Source: Chryseobacterium sp. FP211-J200 (lineage in GTDB: Bacteria; Bacteroidota; Bacteroidia; Flavobacteriales; Weeksellaceae). From it: a DNA stretch of 64,000 nucleotides. Under the pieces are notes generated by a model. That model had not been told where the DNA came from, ran no database searches, and saw only the letters and a program-made list of their open reading frames with translations. The DNA is taken from positions 1 through 64,000 of the forward strand of contig NZ_LSHB01000003.1 of assembly GCF_001643375.1 (NCBI RefSeq). Direction: 5' to 3'. The translations under genes and the position numbers were made by a program. Every line of letters begins with the position of its first letter. The first letter of the stretch is position 1. This document shows positions 1 to 9,729 of this stretch, piece after piece.

Positions 1-25
1 TAATAATGCACTACGAGTATCAATA

Positions 26-2167
26 TTATTGTTTTATCAATTTCTTACTGAAACTTTCGTTTGCTGTTTTTATCTTCACAACATAGTTTCCAGTTTTCAG
101 TCTAGAAACATCGAATGTATTTTTTGATAAACTATCAGCTTCAAACTGCTTCACCAATTTCCCTGAATTATCATATATCTCAACTGCAGTAATCTTGTTA
201 ATTCCATTCAAAGTGAATTGGCTTTTAACCGGATTTGGAGACAACGAAATATCTTTGGAATTGATAACGTCATCCACTGCAAGCGCCGTACAGCTAAAGT
301 TAGCCTTGAAACCAGCCCTTGTTTGTCCGGTCGTCGATCTGAAAGTAATAGTGATCGCTCCTGTTGCATGAGTAGATTCAAATGCAGGTGGCAAGGTATT
401 TCCGGTCATTAATCCTTGAAAAGGAACTCCTGCCGTCAGGCCATTTCTTACAATTATATAGTCACCTGCATTTATATCAAATTCCGTAAATGTGATCTTC
501 AATTTTTGAGAAGAGTCGTTTGGATAGAATGTTTTTGTCCAGTTTTCATTATTAGAATAATTACCATTTTCACCTCCAGTATCTGTAACTGTTTCACCAC
601 ACCAGTTATTACCTGGTAAAATAATCAATGACCTTTGAAACAATGGAGAACAATCTGTTCCGGCCTCTATTTTATAGAAGACTTTTGCAGTAAGCCCCGT
701 GACATTGAAGACTTTTGTAGAAGTAGTTCCTGAGCTCACAATTGTACCGTCCATTGTGGAAACCCTATACTTCCAAGAGGTAGATGTATTATCTGAAATT
801 GTAACTGTAGCACCTGTTTCCGTAACGTTTGTCACAGTCATGTTGGTCAAGGTCACATCACATGATTTGGAACAGTCACCACTCATACATGCTTTAGAAT
901 CAATAGTTTGCCTGATAAGGTCTCCAGGCTGAGGCCCAAATCCATTCGCAAAGCTGATCCCAACCGAATTCACTAAATGACAGTAACTCATGATCGTTCC
1001 CTTTGTAGTTGTGGGAAGTGGCCCGTCACAACCTTCGTCATTACCAGATGCTGGTCCACAACCATCGATAGCGGTATTATTACCATTCCAAGCACAAGCA
1101 TGTGTATGCGGAGAACCAAGATTATGTCCTAATTCGTGAGTCATCGCTTCGATGTTCCAAGAATAAGTAGGTACTGCAACATTTTGGCTATTCACACCAC
1201 AATAAGAATATTTGTAAGTTCCGCAAAGCGCATCTACATAAGCTACACTAGTTGTTGCAGGATTTCTGATCAGCTGAGCAAGGTCACCATTAAAAGTTGG
1301 CCTTGCAGTTCTGAACTGGCTAAGTATCGTTCCTGGTTGTCCAGAATAAGGATCTGTTGTTGTCCAAACATAAATAGAACTCATTGCAATATTTACGCTT
1401 TCATTATCATACAAAGTTTTGATATTGTTGAACAAAGCTGTCACCCAGTTGGTTGTATTCGCTACGTTGGAACCATTTTGAGTATACGGTCCATAACCTA
1501 CCTCAAAATAAACTCTTACACAGTTGGCAGTTAGCTTATTGGTAGTTTTTTTAGTTGGGTCATAGGAGATCTTGTTCGCTGCGTTTTCCGGTAATTGGTC
1601 TGCACCACACGAGAACGGGTTTTTTGGTTTCAATTTGTAATCGCTGTAAGAGACGAAATCCTGAGAGCTTTTGGCTTTTCCCAGAACCACATTTCCCAAT
1701 TCATTTGTGGAGGCAACTCCTACCACATCATTGTCAAAGAAACTGAAGGCTACAACAGAACTGTTATCTCCTTTTATAATTCCCTGATAATAAACACCTG
1801 GGGTATAAGCTTTGATTCCTTTATCTGTATCGACTTGAAAATCAGTTGTAAGAATATTATTCTTAACCAATTCTACCGTAAGTTCACGATCCTCGAATGG
1901 GAAAGTAAGTTCCATGGCTTCAGGCTTATCATTTACAATGGCCTGCAATTCCGAAGGCTTCAACTGCATCACCGTCACATCCGAAGCCTCATTTTTATAC
2001 ATGATGGCATTTTTGGAAGCGACATCTTTTGCAAAGGGGCTAATCTTCACAAAACTTCTATTTTTCGCCTTTTGGTCCGCTACTTTTTGGGCAATAGGCT
2101 TTAGGTCTTGTGAAAAACCTAGAACTACCATTCCCGCAGAAAATAATAGCTGTAAAATTCTCTTCAT
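26..2167 (-). CDS. secreted reprolysin-like zinc metalloprotease with T9SS sorting domain (paralogue 1)
   Basis: A 713-residue secreted protease. Residues 1-20 form a Sec signal peptide, followed by a propeptide-like region to about 205. The catalytic domain holds the zinc motif HELGHNLGSPH at 344-354, where three histidines bind zinc and the glutamate is the base, and a downstream Met-turn GTIMSYC. Next come a fibronectin-III-like segment (about 435-515), a CUB-like segment starting WCGE near 520, and a C-terminal T9SS type A sorting domain from about 640 (SPNP motif, ending in Lys-rich KKLIKQ). It should cross the outer membrane by T9SS and be released or surface-attached; its substrate is unknown. 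It lies just downstream of a close paralogue on the same strand, probably a tandem duplication. Confidence 0.93.
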   Translation of the reverse strand: MKRILQLLFSAGMVVLGFSQDLKPIAQKVADQKAKNRSFVKISPFAKDVASKNAIMYKNEASDVTVMQLKPSELQAIVNDKPEAMELTFPFEDRELTVELVKNNILTTDFQVDTDKGIKAYTPGVYYQGIIKGDNSSVVAFSFFDNDVVGVASTNELGNVVLGKAKSSQDFVSYSDYKLKPKNPFSCGADQLPENAANKISYDPTKKTTNKLTANCVRVYFEVGYGPYTQNGSNVANTTNWVTALFNNIKTLYDNESVNIAMSSIYVWTTTDPYSGQPGTILSQFRTARPTFNGDLAQLIRNPATTSVAYVDALCGTYKYSYCGVNSQNVAVPTYSWNIEAMTHELGHNLGSPHTHACAWNGNNTAIDGCGPASGNDEGCDGPLPTTTKGTIMSYCHLVNSVGISFANGFGPQPGDLIRQTIDSKACMSGDCSKSCDVTLTNMTVTNVTETGATVTISDNTSTSWKYRVSTMDGTIVSSGTTSTKVFNVTGLTAKVFYKIEAGTDCSPLFQRSLIILPGNNWCGETVTDTGGENGNYSNNENWTKTFYPNDSSQKLKITFTEFDINAGDYIIVRNGLTAGVPFQGLMTGNTLPPAFESTHATGAITITFRSTTGQTRAGFKANFSCTALAVDDVINSKDISLSPNPVKSQFTLNGINKITAVEIYDNSGKLVKQFEADSLSKNTFDVSRLKTGNYVVKIKTANESFSKKLIKQ

Positions 2168-2393
2168 AATATTTTAATTAAATTAATGATACAAAAAAAG
2201 CGATTTTTCACCATAATCCATCTCAAAAATGGAATTTTAACTATTATAGTTTAATTAAAATAATATCTTAAAATCGATTTATATCAATTAAAATCAAAAA
2301 ATAATTCCATTAAAAGCAAACAATCATAAGTTTTATTCAAAAAAAATGGCCAAAAAAAAATAATTTTGACCATTTTTACTTAATTTAATAAAA

Positions 2394-4541
2394 TTATTCT
2401 TTGATCAATTTTTTACTTAAGGTCTCATTAGCCGCTTGGATCTTGATGATATAGCCCCCGATCTTCAATTTGGAAACATCGTAACTATTTTTCAAAACCG
2501 AAGCTTCTTCAAAGGTTTTCACCAGTTTTCCAGAAGCATCGAAAATACTCACTGACTCTATCTTATCAACTCCATCAATTTTGAAATTACCTCTAACTGG
2601 ATTTGGAGAAAGCAGTACAGCTTTATTTTTATCAATATCAGAAACACTGAGTGTACTACAAGAAAACACAGCAGACCAACCAGACATTGTAAGATACGTA
2701 TCCGATTTGAAAACAACAGTGATAGCACCCGTAGTATCAGTAGAAGTAAAAGTTCCTGGATTGAAATTACCTGTCATATTATTAGCTCCTGAGAAAATGG
2801 GAGAAGAAACGCTCGCGCCGTTTCTGATGGTCATAAAGTCGTAGCCATCCTCCAGATCAAAACTATTGAACGTTAACTTCAATTTTTGACCTGCCGAATC
2901 TGGATAGAAAGTCTTCACAAAATCCTCCGCATCCGAGTAATTCACTGTTGCTCCGCCAGAATCTGTGAAAGCCTTACCACACCAGTCATCATTGGTCAAA
3001 AACATATTGCTCGTCTGGAATGCATTCTCGCCTGCACAGAAAGTCCCAACTAATAATTTGTAATAGGTATTGGCCGTCAAACCATCAATAGACAATGTTT
3101 TGGTAGAAGTCGTGCCGGATCTCACGATCGTCCCGTCCATTTGGGTCACTCTGTATTTCCAAGAAGTAGAAGTATTGTCTGTAATTGTAGCCGTAAAATT
3201 AGTTTTTGCAATACTGTTGAAAGTGATCGCAGATACCGTGATCGGACAAGTCGTAACGCAATCTGTTCCCAGACATGCCTTTGAGTCCACAAGTGTTCTT
3301 ATCAAAGCCGCAGGCTGAGGTCCAAACCCATTGGCAAAACTAATTCCCACATTCAGATGGCAATAGCTCATGATCGTTCCTTTCGTAGGAATCGGGCCGT
3401 CACAACCTTCGTCATAGCCAGACATCGGTCCACAGCCATCGATAGCTGTATCATTACCATTCCAAGCGCAGGCATGCGTATGTGGAGAACCTAGAGAATG
3501 CCCCATCTCGTGGGCCATTGCACCAATCGTCCAAGAATAGGTAGGAACATTGGAGTAACTTTGATCTATGCCGGAGTAAGCATGTTTATAACTTGTACAT
3601 AAAGAATTAAGATAGGCAACACTTGTTGTAGAAGGTGCATTCACCAGATGCGCAAGGTCACCATCAAAAGTTGGTCTGTTGGCACTGAAAGCTTCCAAAT
3701 TAGCATTATAATCTCCCGTGTAAGGATCCGCGGTCGTCCAAATGAAAATCTTCTTAAGGGTCATTTTCACACCGTCATTCACATAAAGTGTATTGATATT
3801 GTTGTGAACAGCCGTGATCCAATTGGTGGTTGTCGTTACATTAGAACCGTTGTTTTTATAAGGTTTATTGGCGACTTCGTAATACATTCTCACACAATTG
3901 GCAGTTTCAAGTGGTGCTTTCGCTTTGGGATCAAATGAAACTTTTTGTTTTTCATTCTGCATCAGCTCATCTGTCCCACACAGGAAAGTGCTTTTTCCTC
4001 TTAGTTTTAAATCATCATAGACCACAAAATCATCCGAGTTGATAGCCTTTCCGAGAACGACATTTCCACCGTCCTTTACCGAAGCGATACCAACAACATC
4101 ATGATCAAAGAAACTAAAAGCCACCACAGAATTAACATCATTTTTAATGATTCCACGATAATAGACACCAGGATTATAATTAGTTACTTTTCCTTTATCA
4201 GTTTCAACATTGAATCCGATGGAAAAAATATCTACTTTGACCAATTCTACAGTCAATTCCCTGTTTTCAAAAGGAAAGGTCAATTCCAAAGCCTGAGGTT
4301 TTTGGCTGATGATCTGCGAAAGTTGGGAATGATTTAATTTCAAAGTGACTGCATCGGTCGCAGCTTGTTGGTATTTGGCCTGTTTCTGAGCTGAGGTATC
4401 TTTACTAAAAAGCGTAAACTTTTCGAAAGCTATTCTTCTTGTGTGGAGATCTGCAACTTCCTTGGCAACAGGTTTCAAAGCTTGAGCAAAACCTAGTATG
4501 CCAAGGAAAACTGCAAATAACAATTGTAATTTTCTTTTCAT
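2394..4541 (-). CDS. secreted reprolysin-like zinc metalloprotease with T9SS sorting domain (paralogue 2)
   Basis: This 715-residue protein is collinear with the protein encoded at 26-2167: signal peptide, propeptide, reprolysin domain, FnIII-like and CUB-like segments, T9SS sorting tail (SPNPVRGNF, ending KKLIKE). The zinc motif HEMGHSLGSPH falls at the same residues, 344-354, and the Met-turn GTIMSYCHL follows. The cysteine-rich stretch HACAWNGN is shared almost word for word. The 226-bp gap to the downstream paralogue is AT-rich with no clear terminator, so separate or joint transcription is unresolved. Matching length and domain order point to tandem duplication followed by divergence, mainly in the propeptide and FnIII parts. 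Secretion to the cell exterior by T9SS is inferred from the tail. Confidence 0.93.
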   Translation of the reverse strand: MKRKLQLLFAVFLGILGFAQALKPVAKEVADLHTRRIAFEKFTLFSKDTSAQKQAKYQQAATDAVTLKLNHSQLSQIISQKPQALELTFPFENRELTVELVKVDIFSIGFNVETDKGKVTNYNPGVYYRGIIKNDVNSVVAFSFFDHDVVGIASVKDGGNVVLGKAINSDDFVVYDDLKLRGKSTFLCGTDELMQNEKQKVSFDPKAKAPLETANCVRMYYEVANKPYKNNGSNVTTTTNWITAVHNNINTLYVNDGVKMTLKKIFIWTTADPYTGDYNANLEAFSANRPTFDGDLAHLVNAPSTTSVAYLNSLCTSYKHAYSGIDQSYSNVPTYSWTIGAMAHEMGHSLGSPHTHACAWNGNDTAIDGCGPMSGYDEGCDGPIPTKGTIMSYCHLNVGISFANGFGPQPAALIRTLVDSKACLGTDCVTTCPITVSAITFNSIAKTNFTATITDNTSTSWKYRVTQMDGTIVRSGTTSTKTLSIDGLTANTYYKLLVGTFCAGENAFQTSNMFLTNDDWCGKAFTDSGGATVNYSDAEDFVKTFYPDSAGQKLKLTFNSFDLEDGYDFMTIRNGASVSSPIFSGANNMTGNFNPGTFTSTDTTGAITVVFKSDTYLTMSGWSAVFSCSTLSVSDIDKNKAVLLSPNPVRGNFKIDGVDKIESVSIFDASGKLVKTFEEASVLKNSYDVSKLKIGGYIIKIQAANETLSKKLIKE

Positions 4542-4673
4542 AATTATTTTTTTTTAATTTATTACAAAAGAAACATTTTTTATTCAATATCAACAAAATT
4601 ATTTCAATTTTAACGTCAAATACTCAAAATAACCATGTGCGATTCTCCGTTTTATTTTTCTACCAATAAGGAC

Positions 4674-4681
4674 TATCTTTG
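4674..4681 (+). promoter_or_regulatory. -7 promoter element (TAnnTTTG) of hemJ
   Basis: TATCTTTG followed by C, 14 bases before the ATG, matches the Bacteroidota primary sigma -7 consensus TAnnTTTG. I see no convincing -33 TTG at the usual spacing. Confidence 0.55.
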
Positions 4682-4695
4682 CAAAAATCCCCTGA

Positions 4696-5268
4696 ATGCT
4701 ATATTCCATTATCAAAGCGATTCACATTATTTTTATGGTAAGTTACTTTGCCGGGATCTTCTATCTTGTAAGACTTTTTGTTTACTATAAGGACACAGAT
4801 GAATTTGACGAAGTGAAACAACAGATCCTTAGAAATCAATACATTTTCATGGCGGTCAGACTTTGGAATATCATCACGGTTCCAGCGGGAATACTGATGC
4901 TATTATCCGGAATAACCATGATCTTCTTGAATTCTGGATTGATGAAGACGCCTTGGTTCCATTTGAAACTTACATTTTTGGTCGGATTGGGAATCTACCA
5001 TTTCTGGTGTTGGAAAAAGGTGAAAGAACTCAAAAAACTGAATGGCGATATTTTACCAACCACCAACATCAAACTTCGACAGTTCAATGAGATCGCAACT
5101 TTTATTTTATTCGGTGTAGTTTTCACAGTAATCCTCAAATATTCCGTTATAGAATATTGGTGGCAATTGATCTTAGGTTTCTTCGGAATCATTATTTTGA
5201 TAAGTTCAATCGTCAAAATGGTGAATCGAAATAAGACAAAAGACTCAAGGCAAAAGAATCAAGAATAA
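4696..5268 (+). CDS. hemJ: HemJ-like protoporphyrinogen IX oxidase (CopD family membrane protein)
   Basis: A 190-residue integral membrane protein with about five hydrophobic helices. The N-terminus matches the HemJ signature: IKAIHII with the conserved histidine near residue 10, then AGIFYLVRLFVYY. Near the C-terminus LRQFNEIATFILF matches the family's LRxFNEVPT motif. HemJ oxidises protoporphyrinogen IX to protoporphyrin IX in the membrane, the step before ferrochelatase. The C-terminus (about residues 180-190) is a lysine-rich tail. It is followed 34 bp later by gldF on the same strand, probably a chance neighbour. The broader CopD label would also fit, but the motif matches favour HemJ. 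Confidence 0.8.
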   Translation: MLYSIIKAIHIIFMVSYFAGIFYLVRLFVYYKDTDEFDEVKQQILRNQYIFMAVRLWNIITVPAGILMLLSGITMIFLNSGLMKTPWFHLKLTFLVGLGIYHFWCWKKVKELKKLNGDILPTTNIKLRQFNEIATFILFGVVFTVILKYSVIEYWWQLILGFFGIIILISSIVKMVNRNKTKDSRQKNQE

Positions 5269-5302
5269 GAACTATTTAACTTTAATACTTTCAAACTTAT
5301 CT

Positions 5303-6031
5303 ATGATCGCAATATTCAAAAAGGAACTTTGGAATTTTTTCGGAAACTGGAGCGCGTGGATCATCATCGGCGCTTTCAGTGTAATATCAGCATTATTCCT
5401 ATTCTTCTTCGAGAATGATTTTAATATTTTCGATATCGGAAGTGCAACGCTTCAAAGTTTCTTTGTGCTTTCACCCTGGCTTTTTATGTTCATCATTCCA
5501 GCGATCAGTATGAGAACTTTGGCGGAGGAGCAACAATCCGGAACATTATTTTGGCTATTTTCTCAACCTGTAAAGATCACAGAAATCGTTGGTGGGAAAT
5601 TCCTTTCTGTTTGGTTGGTCGGCGTTTTGTGCTTGCTGCCATCCTTGGTTTATTACTACACGGTTTACGTTTTGGGCGTTCCTGAAGGTAATATTGACGG
5701 AAGTATGACCTTTGGAAGTTACATTGGATTGATCATTTTAATTGCGGCTTTTTCCGCAGTTGGGATTTTGGCTTCATCGCTTTCACCTAATCAGATCACC
5801 GCTTATCTTTTGGGCGTTTTCATTTGTTTCATTTCGTATTTTGGGATTGAGCAATTGGCGAGTTACAAATTGTTGGGAAGTGCAGATTATATTTTGCAAA
5901 ATATTGGATTTTATCAACACTTTTTAGCATTCACAAGAGGACAGATCGATACGAGAGACGTTTTCTATTTCTTATTCGTGATATTCCTGGGATTAGGTTT
6001 GGCGAGTTGGTTTGTCTGGAAAAAGAAGTAA
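5303..6031 (+). CDS. gldF: gliding-motility ABC transporter permease GldF
   Basis: A 242-residue ABC-2-type permease with six predicted membrane segments. It begins MIAIFKKELWNFFGNWSAW, typical of GldF, and contains the family stretch SMRTLAEEQQSGT near residues 70-82. In Flavobacterium johnsoniae GldF forms the membrane part of an ABC complex with GldG and the ATPase GldA, which supports gliding. gldG follows 180 bp downstream on the same strand; gldA is not in this window, as usual for the phylum. The gap to gldG holds a structured repeat. Relatives in the Chryseobacterium group are mostly reported as non-gliding yet keep gld genes, so the physiological role here is uncertain. Confidence 0.92.
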   Translation: MIAIFKKELWNFFGNWSAWIIIGAFSVISALFLFFFENDFNIFDIGSATLQSFFVLSPWLFMFIIPAISMRTLAEEQQSGTLFWLFSQPVKITEIVGGKFLSVWLVGVLCLLPSLVYYYTVYVLGVPEGNIDGSMTFGSYIGLIILIAAFSAVGILASSLSPNQITAYLLGVFICFISYFGIEQLASYKLLGSADYILQNIGFYQHFLAFTRGQIDTRDVFYFLFVIFLGLGLASWFVWKKK

Positions 6032-6089
6032 GGAAATAGACAAGAAAAAAGTCAAAAGATAAAAGGCTTTCAATTGGAACGCTGAATCT

Positions 6090-6175
6090 GCAGCCCGGCT
6101 TGAGTGGAAATCCTTTTTTGTGGCTGGAAAAGCTAAGGCAAAAAGATTGGGAACGGAAGACGGATAAAGCTGCCC
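6090..6175 (+). repeat. structured intergenic repeat, copy A (gldF-gldG gap)
   Basis: An 86-bp element that starts GCAGCCCGGCTT and ends AAGACGGATAAAGCTGCCC; the two ends pair into an interrupted stem. It belongs to a five-copy family in this window (the others start at 21193, 21380, 38640 and 44717). The central arms are a T6 run followed by GTGG and GGC followed by an A5 run, closing on a small GGCTGGAAAAGC hairpin. It lies between two genes that are normally cotranscribed, so the gldFG transcript should carry it. Confidence 0.85.
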
Positions 6176-6211
6176 AAAAAAATTAAATTATAAAAATTCA
6201 TTATCATTAAG

Positions 6212-7870
6212 ATGAATAAAAAACATAAAATCACCCTTATCATTATCACTGTTCTTCTAATCATCGGGATGAGCGGATTGGTTTACAAACGTTTCGACCT
6301 CACAGCGGAAAAACGATACACACTTTCGTATTCTACCATCAAAGTTTTGGAAAGCGTGAACAAACCGATGACGATAGAAGTCTATTTGGATGGCGATTTC
6401 CCGGCTTCTTTCAAACAGCTCCAGAATGAGACCAAGTTTATGCTGGACGAGTTCCGAAAGATCAATCCGAAGATCGAGTACAAATTCCGTGACCCGATTG
6501 CGGAGAAAATTCCGCAAGATACTTTGGCCGGAATGGGAATGCAGCCTTCGATCCTTCCGGATATGAAAGATGGAAAGATCTCCGAGATTGTGATGTTCCC
6601 TTACGCCGCTATCAAATATAATGGTTATGGCACTGCAGTTCCACTCATCATTCAGCAATCCGGAATTGATGCAAGTACGCAACTTAGCAAATCGATTGAG
6701 AATCTTGAATATAATTTTGCCTCGACCATCAAAGGAATGACGGAAGAAACAGCCAAAAATGTCGGATTTTTGGTGAATCAGCAAGAATTGAGTCCAGATG
6801 AATTCCGTGGATTTTTGGATGTTGCAATGGAAAATTACAATGTTGGCCCAGTCATTCCGGAAAACAAGACCGAACTTTCTTTGGCCGATGTTCCGAAACT
6901 CAAGCAAATAGATGCGCTCGTCATCGCAAAACCCAGAAAAGCTTTTACCGACGGAGAGAAAGTCATTCTTGACCAATATATTATGAATGGCGGTAAAACG
7001 CTATGGATGATTGATGCTGTGAATGCAGAAATGGACACACTTTTCCAAGCGAAGAAGATCATGGCTTATCCGCTTGATCTCAACCTCACAGATTTTATGT
7101 TTAATTATGGATTAAGAATCAATCCTGCTTTGACAAAGGATATGAAGAAGTCGGCCTTGATCAGGATTGTTTCGGGCGAAGTGGCTGGCAATCCGCAATA
7201 CAGCAGTTTTCTTTGGCCTTATTTTCCGTTAGGAATTGCGGAAACCAAGAATCCAATTACAAAAAACATCAATCCTGTAAAATTCGAATTTCCAACTTCT
7301 ATTGATACGTTGGGTAGACCAAATATCAAAACAAAAGTTCTTTTCGAATCCAGCGAAAGGACCATCAGCAAAACGGTTCCGAATTATGTTGCCTTGTCAG
7401 AGATTGTAAGAGCAGACAGCATCGGCGAGATGGAACGTCCTACGCCACCGAAGATTTTTGCTGTGGCCTTGGAAGGAAAATTCACTTCAGCGTATGCGAC
7501 GAGAAGTGAGAAAAATGCTTATCCAGGCTTTAAAGCTCAAAGTACAGAAAATAAAATGCTCGTGATCGCCGATGGCGACATTGCAAGAAATCAAATCTGG
7601 AAAGGAAAACCGCTTCCTTTGGGCGAAGATCTGCTTACCAAAGAACATTATGGAAACGCACAATTCCTTAGAAACGCCTTAGATTATCTTTTAGACGACA
7701 GCAATATGATGGAACTCCGCAACAGAACCATTGAAATCCGTTTGCTCGACAGAGAAAGAGTGGACGAAGAACGCTCGAAATGGCAATGGATCAACCTGCT
7801 TCTGCCATTGGGAATTTTGGGGATTTTAGGAGCTGGATTTTATTTTATTAGGAAGAAAAGATTCTCCTAG
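6212..7870 (+). CDS. gldG: gliding-motility ABC transporter auxiliary protein GldG
   Basis: A 552-residue protein of the GldG family (ABC-type uncharacterised auxiliary component). It has an N-terminal membrane helix at about 8-25 and a C-terminal helix at about 528-546 followed by a basic RKKRFS tail, leaving a large central domain, presumably periplasmic. Family-typical stretches include DLTAEKRYTLS near the N-terminus and GGKTLWMIDAVNAEMD in the middle. Its pairing with gldF supports the assignment: together with the ATPase GldA they form the ABC complex required for gliding in F. johnsoniae. The start at 6212 follows an AT-rich leader directly after repeat copy A. Confidence 0.92.
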   Translation: MNKKHKITLIIITVLLIIGMSGLVYKRFDLTAEKRYTLSYSTIKVLESVNKPMTIEVYLDGDFPASFKQLQNETKFMLDEFRKINPKIEYKFRDPIAEKIPQDTLAGMGMQPSILPDMKDGKISEIVMFPYAAIKYNGYGTAVPLIIQQSGIDASTQLSKSIENLEYNFASTIKGMTEETAKNVGFLVNQQELSPDEFRGFLDVAMENYNVGPVIPENKTELSLADVPKLKQIDALVIAKPRKAFTDGEKVILDQYIMNGGKTLWMIDAVNAEMDTLFQAKKIMAYPLDLNLTDFMFNYGLRINPALTKDMKKSALIRIVSGEVAGNPQYSSFLWPYFPLGIAETKNPITKNINPVKFEFPTSIDTLGRPNIKTKVLFESSERTISKTVPNYVALSEIVRADSIGEMERPTPPKIFAVALEGKFTSAYATRSEKNAYPGFKAQSTENKMLVIADGDIARNQIWKGKPLPLGEDLLTKEHYGNAQFLRNALDYLLDDSNMMELRNRTIEIRLLDRERVDEERSKWQWINLLLPLGILGILGAGFYFIRKKRFS

Positions 7871-7885
7871 CCAAAATCAATTTAT

Positions 7886-7942
7886 TTCCCCGACCCCAAA
7901 GGGAGTAAATTGATTTGCTTCGCTCCCTTTAGGGTCGGGGAA
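7886..7942. repeat. inverted repeat downstream of gldG
   Basis: Two 20-base arms (7886-7905 and 7923-7942) are reverse complements with one mismatch, TTCCCCGACCC against GGGTCGGGGAA, around a 17-base loop. There is no T-run after either arm, so it is not a classical intrinsic terminator, although it could stabilise the 3' end of the gldFG mRNA. It lies 15 bp after the gldG stop codon. Confidence 0.7.
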
Positions 7943-7991
7943 ACCAAGGAAATTAATTTACACACATTAAAAATTATTAAATTTAATAATA

Positions 7992-9647
7992 ATGAAGAAC
8001 CTTCTATTAGCTTTAATATCCGGAGTTTTACTCGCCATTTCTTGGCCAACTTACGGGATTCCATTTTTTATATTTTTCGCATTCGTTCCTTTATTGATGA
8101 TGGAACACAACATTGCTAAATTCAGTAATATCAAAAGGAAAAGCTTAGCGATATTTGGTTTGTCCTATCTTACGTTTGTCATTTGGAACGCGGTTACGAC
8201 CGGTTGGCTTTATAATTCCAAACTTCCGGATGGGAGCAATTCGCTCTTGGCAGTTCTGTTTCCGGTTTTGACCAACGCGTTTTTTATGTCGATTATTTTC
8301 CACTTTTATCGACTTTACAAAAGAAGTCAGGGAACGTATTTCGGATTGGTATTTTTTGTGGTGATCTGGATGGCTTTTGAGAAGTTGCATTTGGTTTGGG
8401 AATTCACCTGGCCTTGGCTGAATCTTGGAAATGTCTTTGCAGATTATCATCAATTTATCCAATGGTACGACACTTTGGGCGCCACTGGCGGCAGTTTCTG
8501 GATTTTAATTTGTAATGTGTTGGCATTTTATACTTTTAGAATTTGGGAAGCGGGACGCAAGAGAAAACCGCTCATCAAAAATGTATCGATGTTGGCAGGA
8601 TTTATCATTTTACCGATGTTGATTTCCTTGGTCAAATATTACAATTACGCACCAAAAACGGTCGGAACTTTGAATGTGACAATGCTTCAACCGGCTTTAG
8701 ACCCTTACAATGAGAAATATCAAAAAGACAGTTTAACGATTGAAAGTGACCTATTAAAATTAGGGTCAGAAAATTCAATTATAACATTAAGAGGAAAAGA
8801 AACTCAAAACATCGACCTTTATCTTTCGCCGGAAACATCTTTGCCTGGACCAGGTTCTATAAGTGAGCGAGGATTCAATAATAGTTTGCTCATCAATAAT
8901 ATCAAAGCATTTTTAACTCAACATCCGAAATCGGTTTTTGCTGGCGGAATTTCCAGCTATTACGTTTATAAAGAAGATGAGGAAAAGCCTGTAACCGCGA
9001 GTTATCTTGAAAGACAAGGCATTTGGGTGGATGAATATAATTCTGCCATTCAAATCATCCCGAATCAACAGCCGGAAGTCTATCACAAAGCGATGCTGGT
9101 TCCCGGTGTTGAGATTTTCCCATACATCAATTTCTTCAAACCAATTTTAGGCGATGTGATGCTGGATTTAGGCGGAACAACACGTTCACTCGGCGTTTCC
9201 AAAGAACGAAAAGTATTTGCAAATCCTTATAACAAATCCGTTATCGCGCCAATCATTTGCTACGAAAGTGTCTATGGCGAATATGTAACGGATTATGTTA
9301 AGAAAGGTGCCAATCTTCTAACGATTGTGACGAATGATTCCTGGTGGGGATTTTCGCAAGGCCATAAACAATTGTTGGCTTACGCAAAACTCCGTGCGAT
9401 AGAAACCAGACGCGAAATTGCAAGAGCTGCCAACAGCGGTACAAGTGCTCACATCAATTCCCGAGGAGATATTGTGGATGAATTACCATACGGCGCAAAA
9501 GGTGCATTAACCGCAAAAATCAATCTGATTGACAAAGAAACGTTCTATACCAAAAGCGGCGATTTTCTTTCTAGAATATGTCTTTTTGTGATTGGAGCTT
9601 TGTTACTTTTTATTCCGGGGAGAAAGTATTTAACTAGAAAGAAATAG
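7992..9647 (+). CDS. lnt: apolipoprotein N-acyltransferase
   Basis: A 551-residue inner-membrane enzyme that adds the third acyl chain to the N-terminal cysteine of lipoproteins. The N-terminal half has about six membrane helices. The C-terminal nitrilase-type domain shows the Glu-Lys-Cys triad at E281 (in LSPETSLPG), K366 (YHKAMLVPGVE) and C423 (PIICYES), plus the family motif TNDSWWG. One more helix near the end precedes a basic RKYLTRKK tail. It stands alone between gldG and a convergent gene. Several lipoproteins in this window (the two SusD proteins and the thioredoxin-like protein at 19127) are plausible clients. Confidence 0.95.
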   Translation: MKNLLLALISGVLLAISWPTYGIPFFIFFAFVPLLMMEHNIAKFSNIKRKSLAIFGLSYLTFVIWNAVTTGWLYNSKLPDGSNSLLAVLFPVLTNAFFMSIIFHFYRLYKRSQGTYFGLVFFVVIWMAFEKLHLVWEFTWPWLNLGNVFADYHQFIQWYDTLGATGGSFWILICNVLAFYTFRIWEAGRKRKPLIKNVSMLAGFIILPMLISLVKYYNYAPKTVGTLNVTMLQPALDPYNEKYQKDSLTIESDLLKLGSENSIITLRGKETQNIDLYLSPETSLPGPGSISERGFNNSLLINNIKAFLTQHPKSVFAGGISSYYVYKEDEEKPVTASYLERQGIWVDEYNSAIQIIPNQQPEVYHKAMLVPGVEIFPYINFFKPILGDVMLDLGGTTRSLGVSKERKVFANPYNKSVIAPIICYESVYGEYVTDYVKKGANLLTIVTNDSWWGFSQGHKQLLAYAKLRAIETRREIARAANSGTSAHINSRGDIVDELPYGAKGALTAKINLIDKETFYTKSGDFLSRICLFVIGALLLFIPGRKYLTRKK

Positions 9648-9651
9648 ATTG

Positions 9652-9729
9652 GTGAAATTGTTGATTTGTAAAACTGTAAAATTGTTAAAATTCGAATGAA
9701 TTTACGATTCAACAAATCAACAATTTCAC
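9652..9729. repeat. long inverted repeat between convergent genes
   Basis: Perfect 18-base arms (9652-9669, beginning GTGAAATTGTTG, and 9712-9729) flank a 42-base loop. It sits in the gap between lnt and the convergent DinB-fold gene, so it could act as a terminator for either, but no terminal T-run is present. The arms are similar in kind to the AACAATTT-rich hairpin at 39735-39778. Confidence 0.7.

Noticed and set aside
7886-7942. Intrinsic terminator after gldG
   Set aside because: The arms pair well, but there is no T-run; kept only as an inverted repeat.
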